Made by a program: the position numbers and the translations under genes. A stretch of DNA of 64,000 bases, from the NCBI RefSeq assembly GCF_003324165.1, contig NW_025407827.1:248001-312000 (forward strand), read 5' to 3'. Positions 8,581 through 16,716 of this stretch are shown in pieces. Numbering within the stretch: the first letter of the stretch is position 1; the number at the start of each line of letters is the position of its first letter. The notes under the pieces are model-generated. The model searched no databases, was not told where the DNA came from, and worked only from the letters and a program-made list of their open reading frames with translations. This stretch comes from Naegleria lovaniensis. Lineage: Eukaryota > Heterolobosea > Eutetramitea > Acrasida > Naegleriidae.

Positions 8581-10212
8581 TCAATGTTGACACTTTACAG
8601 TAATATCCCTCAAATGAGTGGTGGTATGTTCTTTTACAAATTTGGAAAATTTAAACGCAAATAATGTATAGAGGTCAGAATTTCTTCGATGTACTCGTGT
8701 AATACGACCAACTGCCACGATCTGTTGGCAACCCGCTCGAATCACTATTCTTCCCAGTGAAGGGCATGTGAAAAAGCTTTCCACCTGCATTTGCGTTTTG
8801 GGAACTAGTTTCACAAATGCAAAATCTCCTCGTTGAAGACTGTTGAGTGGTTCCAAAGAAATCATTTTCGAAAGATTTCCCTTTTCAAGAACTCCAATCA
8901 ATTCCTCAAATTGACATCTTATATGAGCTAGACCACAATCTACAATGGCCTCATATCCACAAGTAATTATTTCATTGTTTGTAGTGGTTGAAGTTGATAA
9001 AGAATAGCTGCAATCTAAAAGCAGAACTTTGATTTGAGCTTCAAAACTATCCACAAATAAAGAGCCATTACATCCGTAGGATTCAGAAGCTTCGCTAACA
9101 ATAAAACCACTGTTCACGCATGGTCTGTCTTTTTGCCTTGTCAACTTATTCATTTCATCATTTCTATGGATTGACAAAGTTTTGAAAGTCAATGATGAAG
9201 CACTATATCCATCCTGAGTACCACTTCCAATGTTAATTGCTGCAAGTTCAGAGGGAAATGCAGTTTCTCGTTCTTCATGAAAAACTTGAATACTTTTCAC
9301 TTGTTGTTCCATAAAGGATCCATTGCTGAGAGGAATTCTTACTTTCATTCCTACTCGCAACATTCCAGTCACAACTTTTCCACACAAGATTCGTCTTCCA
9401 TCATTGAAATTATACACACGCCTTATTGGCATTCTCAATTGTCGTGACGAGGATGACATATCTTTCAACGCTTCACATGATCTCACTTCAGATGGATGCT
9501 TCAAATTCAATGAATCCAAGGTCTCTATCAAACTCTTTCCAGAATACCATTCCATTCGTGTTGGTGCCAAAGTGGTGTCCTTGTCGTCATGATTCAATAA
9601 ATTATCATATCTATAGGCGCTCACAGGAATGAACGGAATTTGATCGACGTCATGATATCCAACCCGTTTCAACAGTTTGATGACCTCCTGTGTTGTTTCC
9701 TCATAGCGTGTTTGAGAATAATAACATTGATCCATTCGATTCAAACACACCACCAATTGACTCTCCTTAAAACCCATCGTTCTTAATAACAAAATTTGTC
9801 TTCTAAGACATGGAAGGTCATGCTCAAAATACCCATCAGTAGGATTAACAACTAACAAACACACATCACCGAGAAATAATCCAGAAATTAAATTACCCAA
9901 TAACTGGTAATGACCAGGAGTGTCTATTATCGTGAACGATCGATTATTTGGAGTGTAAATACTTCTTTTTACATTAACGTGGTGGGTGTTTCCTCCAAAT
10001 TCATCCTCATACATTGCTAAATACCTATCTCTGTAATAATAGCCGAATCGATTGCATATTGAATTCAATTCGGATTCAGTAATTCCACGACAATATCGGA
10101 TCAAACAGCCACCGAGCAAAGACTTGCCCGAGTCTACGGGGCCAACTAAGACCAGATTAAAATAACGGCGTGGATTGGGTGGATCTGATGATGATTCTTT
10201 GTTGATCATCAT
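8581..10212 (-). CDS. Divergent eEF1A/HBS1-family translational GTPase (about 543 aa)
   Basis: The protein has the three-domain plan of eEF1A-like GTPases. The G1 motif is GPVDSGKS (family norm GHVDSGKS, so the His is replaced by Pro), G3 is DTPGH, and G4 is NRMD (norm NKMD). Domain III ends with the recognisable GRIVIR...VAVGRI pattern of eEF1A. Domain II carries an unusual insertion. The frame extends to 10317, but the ATG at 10212 just before the G domain is favoured because the extra 35 residues are atypical. It is probably a cytosolic ribosome-associated factor or an eEF1A paralogue with an altered G1 motif rather than the main elongation factor. Alternatives are HBS1- or eRF3-like proteins. 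It lies head to head with MCTS1, another translation factor. Confidence 0.75.
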   Translation of the reverse strand: MMINKESSSDPPNPRRYFNLVLVGPVDSGKSLLGGCLIRYCRGITESELNSICNRFGYYYRDRYLAMYEDEFGGNTHHVNVKRSIYTPNNRSFTIIDTPGHYQLLGNLISGLFLGDVCLLVVNPTDGYFEHDLPCLRRQILLLRTMGFKESQLVVCLNRMDQCYYSQTRYEETTQEVIKLLKRVGYHDVDQIPFIPVSAYRYDNLLNHDDKDTTLAPTRMEWYSGKSLIETLDSLNLKHPSEVRSCEALKDMSSSSRQLRMPIRRVYNFNDGRRILCGKVVTGMLRVGMKVRIPLSNGSFMEQQVKSIQVFHEERETAFPSELAAINIGSGTQDGYSASSLTFKTLSIHRNDEMNKLTRQKDRPCVNSGFIVSEASESYGCNGSLFVDSFEAQIKVLLLDCSYSLSTSTTTNNEIITCGYEAIVDCGLAHIRCQFEELIGVLEKGNLSKMISLEPLNSLQRGDFAFVKLVPKTQMQVESFFTCPSLGRIVIRAGCQQIVAVGRITRVHRRNSDLYTLFAFKFSKFVKEHTTTHLRDITVKCQH

Positions 10213-10465
10213 GTGTAGAAACAGTTTGCAAAGCCTTTTCTTTGTGAAGAGTTTTGCAGTGATGATTCGGGATGGTAGAGAGCAGTCAAGCGGTTTTTTT
10301 GCATTTTGAAAGTGCACGAGTCATCTTGATGTATGAAATTCAAAGATTGGACATGAAACACACAGGGTGGCTTACCATGTAGATCACAAATGGGCCCATT
10401 CATGATCACCTTTATCAATGCCATGATAAAAGTCATTTCTTCTTGAGTAGACTGATAACAAAAAA

Positions 10466-11482
10466 ATGTTCAAAAAGTAAGTGATGACAATGTAAACGTC
10501 AAAACAATACTCATCTTCTCAAATCAGGTGGACCAAGGAAGAGGTTGGAAGTATCACCAAATTGAAGAGCTCCGTTGAGCGAGGTGTTAGAAAAGCTATT
10601 GAAGAACAATATCCAATGCTCGGAGCTAGTATTGAAGATATCATTCCAAAGAAAGTTCCTCTTGTGGTTGCAAAATGGTAGGTGATGAAAAGAGGAGCAT
10701 TATTGTTTTTGAAATGAAGATTAATGATTTGGAAATTATCATCTTACGATCATGAATATTTATGTAATTTTTGAAATGATTTAATTGTGCTCCCGTGTGC
10801 GAACTCGAATTTCGTACCTGATTCTATTATTTCCCATTGAACAATGAATTGTTTCTGGTTCCGATGAACATACTATCATTCTAACCTTTCAACAATGAAT
10901 TCATGCAACCCATATTTTCCATACTTAAATTTTGGAATTGACAGTCCTGGACAAGTTAAGATTTATATTTCAAATAATGAGGCAAAGTTTTTCACCATTC
11001 ATGACGGTCCATTCTATCCTCATCTTAAAGTATTACATCAATGTATGTTTTTATGATTGGAAAATTCAATTTTTGATCATGTTTACAACGCACGGCAAAC
11101 AAAAATTCAAATATTTGGAACATTATTGATAGATCCACAAATGTTGCCTCAACTTCAAGTCGATAGAGGAGCTGTGAAATTTATTTTGAGTGGAGCAAAC
11201 ATCATGTGTCGTGGATTGACATCACCAGGAGCTAAATTGGACATGTCTGTGGAAAAAGATCAAATTGTTGCAATAATGGTTGAGGGCAAAGAGGATGCTA
11301 TTGGAGTTGGTTTTACTAAAATGTCTGCAAAAGAAATGTAAGTACTTTCAGATAGGAACACGAATTGTAACGCACATTGTTATTGCGAATTGACAAATCA
11401 CAGTAAGGAGCTCAACACTGGAATTGGCGTTGATAATATTCATTGTTTGGATGATTTCCTGTGGCATCATGTATTCAATTAG
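10466..11482 (+). CDS. MCTS1: MCTS1 (MCT-1) translation re-initiation/recycling factor, 5 exons, 180 aa
   Basis: The exons are 10466-10476, 10528-10677, 10945-11042, 11133-11337 and 11404-11482, all with GT-AG introns, and they sum to 181 codons. The human protein has 181 residues. The product starts MFKKWTKEEV and contains the family signature [14 protein letters not shown] followed by the PUA-domain core [19 protein letters not shown] and SPGAKL. The end, [16 protein letters not shown], matches the family C-terminus. MCTS1 pairs with DENR on the 40S subunit to release tRNA and allow re-initiation. The first exon is only 11 nt of coding sequence. Confidence 0.95.
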
Positions 11483-11890
11483 ATGCTATTCGTTGAAAAT
11501 AAATGATGTCCTTCTATTTTCCACAAACAATGAACTCCAGTGACTACAGTCGGTTTTTGAGGAAGAAAGGACAAGGAATCATTTTCTTGGAGCAACTGGT
11601 TGTGTTATTAATTCAACCAATTCGAATTGCTGACTGTAAATGTTGTGCTTTTGTGTGGATGAGGAATTAGAACCTCCACTTTCTCTTCCTTTTAGCTCAG
11701 GCCATAAAGGTCAAGCTTCACCTAAATCAAACCAAAATAACGTTGCCGGCTAAAACCACAGTTCCGCCCTCCAGAACTTTGTCTGTCACCTGCCACACAA
11801 ATCACGCTTTAAAAGCGACTGGCTGACATGCCAAGTTCAAAACACATAACAAAAAAAAAAACAACTTGCATTACGACAATTATTGTCAAC
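11483..11890. other. Intergenic region
   Basis: About 400 bp lie between MCTS1 and the surface-protein gene. The second half (about 11690-11800) is less AT-rich than its surroundings and may hold the promoter. There is an in-frame ATG at 11828 that could extend the next gene. Nothing else was recognised. Confidence 0.4.
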
Positions 11891-13129
11891 ATGTCCGCAT
11901 CAAACTTGAGTATTACCATCCTCATGATGATGATGAGCACCTTGTTGCTCCTCTCATTCACCAACGCATTCCAAGTGAATACATCTCTGTACAACAAACT
12001 CATTTCTTCCACTTGCAAACGTAAAATCGAAGTGAATCGAAGTGATAGCGGTAAACTCATTCGATTCGTAACCAAAGCTGGTTGCATTGATCGTAGAAAC
12101 AACACTGCCATCGGAGCCGTGAGTGAAATTGAATTCTTTGCTTCCATCGCAAAATTCCCAATGGTAGGAATGAAAGGAAAAACCATTGTCAAAGTGAACT
12201 TGCCTGGTTCCAACAACGACAAGGAATTTGCCATTCACGTGGGAAGCTCCTTTGGTTTGGATGAAATTTTGGAATATCGTGAAAAGAATGGAGTCGAAGG
12301 TTTTCAACCTGGAAATGATACTGTGTTGAGATCGTTTCGATTGGGTCAATATGCTTGGACAGTCGATTCATTGACTAGAACACCATTGAATGATGCTAAT
12401 ACTTCATATGTGTATCAAGCAGTGGTTTCAACAACCATTCCAAACTTTTGTACTCTGAAATTGGGTGCTATGGTCACGTCAGATGTCATTACTTTCACTT
12501 CACCCAAGTTGGTCAATAGAACTGGTGTTGTGCAAGTGTTAAATCCAAGTTCTTTCAAACTCACTTTGGAAGTTAATGATATTAACTATGAAGCTAGTGA
12601 TTCATTGATTGCTTTGGGTTCCGTCATTGCATTCAGAGGTACTCGAAGAGACAAACCAAAATCATCCACCCCTACTCAACGATCCATCTTTGGTGGTGAA
12701 GAAGCTGAAAAGCCAGACGATTCCTCCGATGATCAACAAGTCTCTCAATTCGATGATGATGTCTCTTCTCAATTAGGAGGAAATTTGGCAAGTCTTCCAA
12801 AAACCTTCTTCTCATTCCAAAATTTCATTTCTCGTTGGAATACAAGTGCTCCAACGGTCATTACAAGAGGTAAATTTGTTTCGACCAAGTACATGCCGTT
12901 CCAACCAGCACAAGACGGTGAAAGTACTTTGAGAGATTTTGTCGATTCAAATGCTGCATTGGCAAGATTTTACATGTCCATTACGGAGAGAGTGAATAAT
13001 TTTGTGTGGGATCCTTCAGTTGGATCAAGTGAAGAGTCTTCTAATTTGATTAATAGTGCTGCTAGAAATAATGGAATGATGATGGTCATGATCATGGTCT
13101 TACTTGCCTTATTTGCATTCTTGTTGTAA
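11891..13129 (+). CDS. Secreted, probably GPI-anchored surface protein (about 412 aa)
   Basis: The protein begins with a strong hydrophobic signal segment (MMMMSTLLLLSFTNAF) and ends with a hydrophobic tail (MMMVMIMVLLALFAFLL) with no charged residues after it, preceded by small polar residues. This is the pattern of a GPI-attachment signal. Between them lie several N-glycosylation sequons (NTS, NNT, NDT, NRT), a few cysteines and an acidic low-complexity insert near the middle. No known domain was recognised. The ATG at 11891 places the signal peptide at the N-terminus; an upstream in-frame ATG at 11828 would add a lysine-rich stretch and is less likely. It is probably a lineage-specific cell-surface protein. 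A single-pass membrane anchor is the alternative. Confidence 0.6.
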   Translation: MSASNLSITILMMMMSTLLLLSFTNAFQVNTSLYNKLISSTCKRKIEVNRSDSGKLIRFVTKAGCIDRRNNTAIGAVSEIEFFASIAKFPMVGMKGKTIVKVNLPGSNNDKEFAIHVGSSFGLDEILEYREKNGVEGFQPGNDTVLRSFRLGQYAWTVDSLTRTPLNDANTSYVYQAVVSTTIPNFCTLKLGAMVTSDVITFTSPKLVNRTGVVQVLNPSSFKLTLEVNDINYEASDSLIALGSVIAFRGTRRDKPKSSTPTQRSIFGGEEAEKPDDSSDDQQVSQFDDDVSSQLGGNLASLPKTFFSFQNFISRWNTSAPTVITRGKFVSTKYMPFQPAQDGESTLRDFVDSNAALARFYMSITERVNNFVWDPSVGSSEESSNLINSAARNNGMMMVMIMVLLALFAFLL

Positions 13130-13501
13130 ATGAAGACTTGTATCAATAAATTCAGAGTGATAACACCAAGTTGTGAATTCACAATCACTTATCGGTTGAG
13201 TTGTCTCCTTTGAAACTTTCCAAAGAGAATCGTTTTCTTAATCCAAAAAAAAATGTACGCAAATAGTGAACCATCCATTGAGCAAGGAAGATGAAGAGCA
13301 GGCGGGTTTTTTCATTTCAAGGATTACTAAAGAGAGGCAGCAGCATGTGGCTTACATGCACAGGAAGTCCAATATGTGTTAGTTCTTAACATCTTAATCA
13401 AAATGTCCAAAGATGTGTATTAATAAATCTGTCACTGACATCTGAGCGAAGGGGCTCAGGTTGTGAAGGGAGGTGAAAACAGTGGATTAAGTAACATGAA
13501 T
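13130..13501. other. Intergenic region upstream of 5S rRNA
   Basis: About 370 bp between the surface-protein gene and the 5S gene, AT-rich apart from a G-rich patch near 13445-13475 (GGGGCTCAGG, then GGGAGGTG). No gene or clear repeat was seen. Confidence 0.4.
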
Positions 13502-13620
13502 GGCTACGGCCATATCACGATGAATGCACCTCATCCCGTCCGATTTGAGAAGTTAAGCATCGTCGAGCTGCATCAGTACTGAGGTTGGAGACAACTTGGG
13601 AACCTGCAGTGCTGTAGCCT
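13502..13620 (+). rRNA. 5S ribosomal RNA
   Basis: The 119-nt segment starts GGCTACGGCCAT and ends CTGTAGCCT, so its two ends pair to form helix I. Inside are the conserved loop A/B region (CCGTCCGATTTGAGAAGTTAAGC) split across the box A internal promoter, and the box C segment GGAGACAACTTGGGAACC typical of eukaryotic 5S. A T-run follows directly. This single copy is dispersed among protein genes rather than in a tandem array within the window. Confidence 0.95.
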
Positions 13621-13631
13621 TTTTCCTTTTC
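13620..13631 (+). terminator. RNA polymerase III terminator of 5S rRNA
   Basis: A run of five T residues, then CC and four more T residues, directly follows the last paired base of the 5S helix I. This fits a pol III T-run terminator with a back-up. Confidence 0.8.
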
Positions 13632-14032
13632 ATTTTCTATCCATTCTTGAAATGAAAACATAAATATCTTTGTTTTTCCCACGCAGAATGCACAGTGTGG
13701 CCAAGTATTGTGCATTGTTCTTGGCCGGGATGTTAATAGATAAGGTGGGAAATTTGATGTTTTGTCTCCTCAAGATGTCACTATTCGAGCGAGCATCGTA
13801 GTTCGAACCATGGTGTTCAGGTAGGCGGATTCACAGAGAACGTTCATACATATGGCAGCAACTCTCTTTTACTCCTTTACCCAGAGAATGAAACGAATTC
13901 TCTTGTTGGTTTGGACGGGATGCCTGTAAGGAATAATACAACTCTCCCGCTACAACCTTTGGTTTCGATACAAGCTATCCTGAAAAAGAATGTCGGAAGA
14001 AGTTATTATGTTAGTTAAACTCCTGAATGTAA
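13621..14032. other. Spacer between 5S rRNA and tRNA-Glu
   Basis: No protein gene is evident in these 410 bp. The segment 13687-13726 has two interleaved complementary pairs and is listed separately. Near 13800 there is a TTCGAAC-containing stretch, but no cloverleaf can be folded around it. The tRNA promoter is internal, so this spacer has no required role. Confidence 0.4.
13687..13726 (+). other. Possible H-type pseudoknot in the 5S-tRNA spacer
   Basis: AATGCACA at 13687-13694 pairs perfectly with TGTGCATT at 13709-13716. The loop between them contains GGCCAAG (13699-13705), which pairs perfectly with CTTGGCC at 13720-13726. The interleaved order gives the topology of an H-type pseudoknot, or two mutually exclusive hairpins. 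Whether it is transcribed is unknown, and it may be chance. Confidence 0.3.
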
Positions 14033-14104
14033 TCCGCTGTAGTCTAATGGTTAGGACACAAGGCTCTCACCCTTGAGATCCGGGTTCGATTCCCGGCAGC
14101 GGAG
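14033..14104 (+). tRNA. tRNA-Glu (anticodon CTC)
   Basis: The 72-nt cloverleaf has acceptor arms TCCGCTG and CAGCGGA plus discriminator G, box A TAGTCTAATGGTTAGGA, an anticodon loop with CTC inside CTCTCAC, and box B GGGTTCGATTCCC. There is no intron. The sequence is typical of eukaryotic tRNA-Glu. The gene lies only 49 bp upstream of the F-box protein ATG on the same strand. Confidence 0.95.
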
Positions 14105-14120
14105 CATAATTTTATTTTCT
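14105..14120 (+). terminator. RNA polymerase III terminator of tRNA-Glu
   Basis: Two TTTT runs occur within 16 nt of the tRNA 3' end, as expected for pol III termination. They overlap the leader of the downstream F-box gene. Confidence 0.65.
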
Positions 14121-14153
14121 CTTTAGGTGGGCGCTCTCTTTTTTATCAGAAAA

Positions 14154-14997
14154 ATGCAGCGAGTTGACGATCTTTCGCTGTTGTGTATTTTTCTCAATCT
14201 GGAACCCAACGATCTTACTCAAACGGTTGCTCTTGTTTGCAAACAATGGTATATGATCTCGTATCGGAATGAAATTTGGAGGTTTCTTTGTTTTAGTATA
14301 CATGCTCGGAAACAAATCTACTCGCGGTATGATAAAACTCATCCCGAGGCGTTTTTGAAAAATCATTTAATAGATGTTGAAAAACCTGTTTATTATTATA
14401 AATGTAAATATTTTGAAAAATCGTTGAACAAGGAAATGAGAATTTTGAGAGCAGGATCGTTGATTACGAGCATGCAAAAACCATTGTTGATTAACGATAG
14501 CTCAATATTGAGTTATCAGCCAGCATGTTTATATGAACCTAATGAGTCAATGAGCTCAACAAAACCAAAATCAGGGACAAAAGAGAAACCTGCGCAAAAA
14601 TCAAAGAAAAAAACGAGCCAACAAAGTGTACCGTATGAGTTGCTTACAAATATCACAGAAAACTCTATAAGAGAGATTTGTAATTTTCAAGAATTGATTT
14701 GTGTGACAGAAAGCAATGCATCATTTTTTGTTATCAATCTTTGTGAACAAACTCATGAGCAAAACAAAAAGAACCATGTTGTTTATGCTGTTAAACACAA
14801 GTACGTGCTGAAGAGGCGACAAAAATGGGAGTTTCATTTATGCAAACACGGATTGTATGTTCCAAACCATTAAGTACATCACACGAACCGTTTTGAAAGA
14901 ATGGTTCTCTTTCAATGATGAAAGATGGCAAAACGGTTGCAGTGACCTATGCCTCAATATTCGGTTAAAATCATTGTACATAGGAATGTCTGAATAA
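14154..14997 (+). CDS. F-box protein with a probable frame break near the C-terminus
   Basis: The ATG at 14154 begins with an F-box: LSLLCIFLNLEPNDLTQTVA, then CKQWY and the trailing IWR. F-box proteins bind SKP1 in SCF ubiquitin ligases. A S/K/P-rich linker precedes a beta-rich region (ELICVTESNASFFVINL) that resembles part of a propeller blade. The F-box frame ends at 14873. The +1 frame is open from 14812 to a stop at 14995-14997 and continues with compatible protein (FIYANTD, TIKYITRTV, SLYIGMSE), so the gene probably suffered a one-base indel near 14811, or there is a sequence error. No intron of suitable length fits. If real, the protein is truncated to 239 residues. The next gene ends convergently at 15001. 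Confidence 0.6.
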
Positions 14998-15000
14998 GAG

Positions 15001-15675
15001 TCAAGGTTTTCTAGTATTCATTACTGAAGTACTTGGAGAGTTTAGCAATTCTTTAGACTTCAAATAAATTATTTTCAACAATTGAAGTCTCGGATACCAT
15101 GTATCGAACGGTAACATTAATAGCTTGCCATCATATGGTCGTGTCAGTACAATGGTAAAATAAAAAATTACACAATCAATATGAAATCCCTCATTGATTG
15201 CTACAAATTTGATGTCATTCACTGGAATAAATAATATTCGAGTTTTAGAGCCATAAAAAACTTTCTTTTCGAGTTGAATTCCTTTCCCTCGCAAAATGGT
15301 CATTGATTCTTCAACCACACTTGTCAACAGGCAATAAATAATATAAAAAACGAGCATGATAAACGATATAGAGAGAAGTGAGACCCTTTTTAGAACAAAA
15401 TCAAAGTAGCCATTGTCATGTCGAATGCTCTCTTCACTATTGGTAGTATCGTGTGTTACAAAATTATGTATCAACAAATACAGCACAAAGACAAGAATCA
15501 ATTTCACAAAGGTACTTTGTATACTCTTCCAAGGTGAGCATTTTAAAGTAATTCTTCGTATCAACGTATTGCCATTCCGTTCTTCCGATTGTAAAGTTCC
15601 CTCTACATCCCTAACGCTCAAAATTAATCCATCTTGTTCCATAGAAATATTATTCTGACCATTTTTTCTGTCCAT
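15001..15675 (-). CDS. PIGH: PIG-H, GPI-GlcNAc transferase subunit (224 aa)
   Basis: The C-terminal half matches the PIG-H domain: ESMTILRGKGIQLE, then TRILFIPVNDIKFVAINEGF and VIFYFTIVL, ending with a PRLQLLKIIYLKSKELL helix. Two hydrophobic membrane segments lie at about residues 58-72 and 98-118, as in the family. PIG-H is an accessory subunit of the ER complex that transfers GlcNAc to phosphatidylinositol, the first step of GPI-anchor synthesis. Length is close to animal PIG-H (about 190 residues). Single exon, ATG at 15675. It is convergent with the F-box gene. Confidence 0.88.
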   Translation of the reverse strand: MDRKNGQNNISMEQDGLILSVRDVEGTLQSEERNGNTLIRRITLKCSPWKSIQSTFVKLILVFVLYLLIHNFVTHDTTNSEESIRHDNGYFDFVLKRVSLLSISFIMLVFYIIYCLLTSVVEESMTILRGKGIQLEKKVFYGSKTRILFIPVNDIKFVAINEGFHIDCVIFYFTIVLTRPYDGKLLMLPFDTWYPRLQLLKIIYLKSKELLNSPSTSVMNTRKP

Positions 15676-15858
15676 CTTTGAATATTTTCATAATATATAT
15701 CTACATGAAAATACTACGTCGACTATTCAAAAGTGTATTTTTATGTATTTTGACTCGATGACGTTTCTACTGCCGAAGAGAATATCGCATATTTTTTCTC
15801 TTGATGACGATGACTCATCGTTAGGTTGTAACCAACGAGATTGATAACCATCAATAAA

Positions 15859-16554
15859 ATGAGCCAACAAACGTCTTCATCATCAACAAGAAAACAAAGC
15901 CCACCACCCGAATCTGTAAAGAGAACTCAGATTTTATATCCAGTTTATATTGACAAGAATAAATCATTGAGTGAAGGGCGAAGGATACCAAAGGAAAAAT
16001 GTGTGGAGAATCCGAAGGCTTCTGAGATTGTTGATATTTGTGAATATTTGAAAATTCCGTATGAATATGAGGTAGGATTAATTGATGATTTTTCATCATC
16101 ATGTATTCATGGCTTGATGGTTAATGTATATTTTTAATGTTGGATTGAAAATGCATGTTGATCCACAATTCATCATTCACTGAAATTTCTTGTTATTATT
16201 CATCACACGTTTTGTTAATATTCATATGCATCGGAATTGTTGAAATCCATTATTCCACGATGACATCAGCCAACAAAACGACACCCTCAAGAACCTTTTG
16301 AGTTTGGAAGAGTGAGAGTTCTATTGAAAAAAGATCATGTTCCTCAACTTCAATGGAAAACAAAACAAGATCTATTGATTCATATTGCTTCATTGATTCC
16401 TAATCTCCAAACAAGAATGGCTAGTAAGGAAGAGACTTCATCATCAACAACGGGAGCTGCATCCTCTAGCGCCTCCACCACAACAACATCGACTGCCACT
16501 AAATCAGCAGGAGGTTCCAAACAAAAGTCAAAAGGTGGAAAGAAGAAGAAATAA
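15859..16554 (+). CDS. SRP19: SRP19, signal recognition particle 19 kDa protein, 2 exons, 165 aa
   Basis: Exons are 15859-16071 and 16270-16554, separated by a 198-nt GT-AG intron in phase 0. The product contains the family core YPVYIDKNKSLSEGRRIP, then VENPKASEIVDICEYL, and after the junction FEFGRVRVLLK. The C-terminus is S/T/A-rich and ends GGKKKK, like human SRP19. It binds SRP RNA helices 6 and 8 during nucleolar assembly of the particle. The ATG at 15859 is the first in a good context; TTG-initiated extension upstream is not needed. Confidence 0.95.
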
Positions 16555-16587
16555 ATAAATGGAATGCACAATGTCTAAAGCATCTAG

Positions 16588-16716
16588 ATTATGTTTTTTA
16601 AAGATGAAAATTTGGAACGAAAATGATTTGAATTCAGAGCTGTGAGAAATGGCGCGAACGCTTCCCGCCTGCATGTTACATTTTCGTTCCAAATTTTCTT
16701 TTTTAAAAAACATAAT
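16588..16716. repeat. Long inverted repeat, 38-nt arms
   Basis: Arm 1 (16588-16625) and arm 2 (16679-16716) are reverse complements at 36 of 38 positions. The two differences are adjacent to the central A-run. The 53-nt loop is GC-richer than its flanks and includes the upstream ATG (16649) of the coiled-coil gene. Arm 2 ends at the second in-frame start, at 16715. In RNA it would form a strong hairpin directly over the start region. Confidence 0.92.

Noticed and set aside
13780-13830. GTTCGAACC resembling a tRNA T-loop (box B) in either orientation
   Set aside because: No acceptor, D or anticodon stems can be formed around it on either strand.
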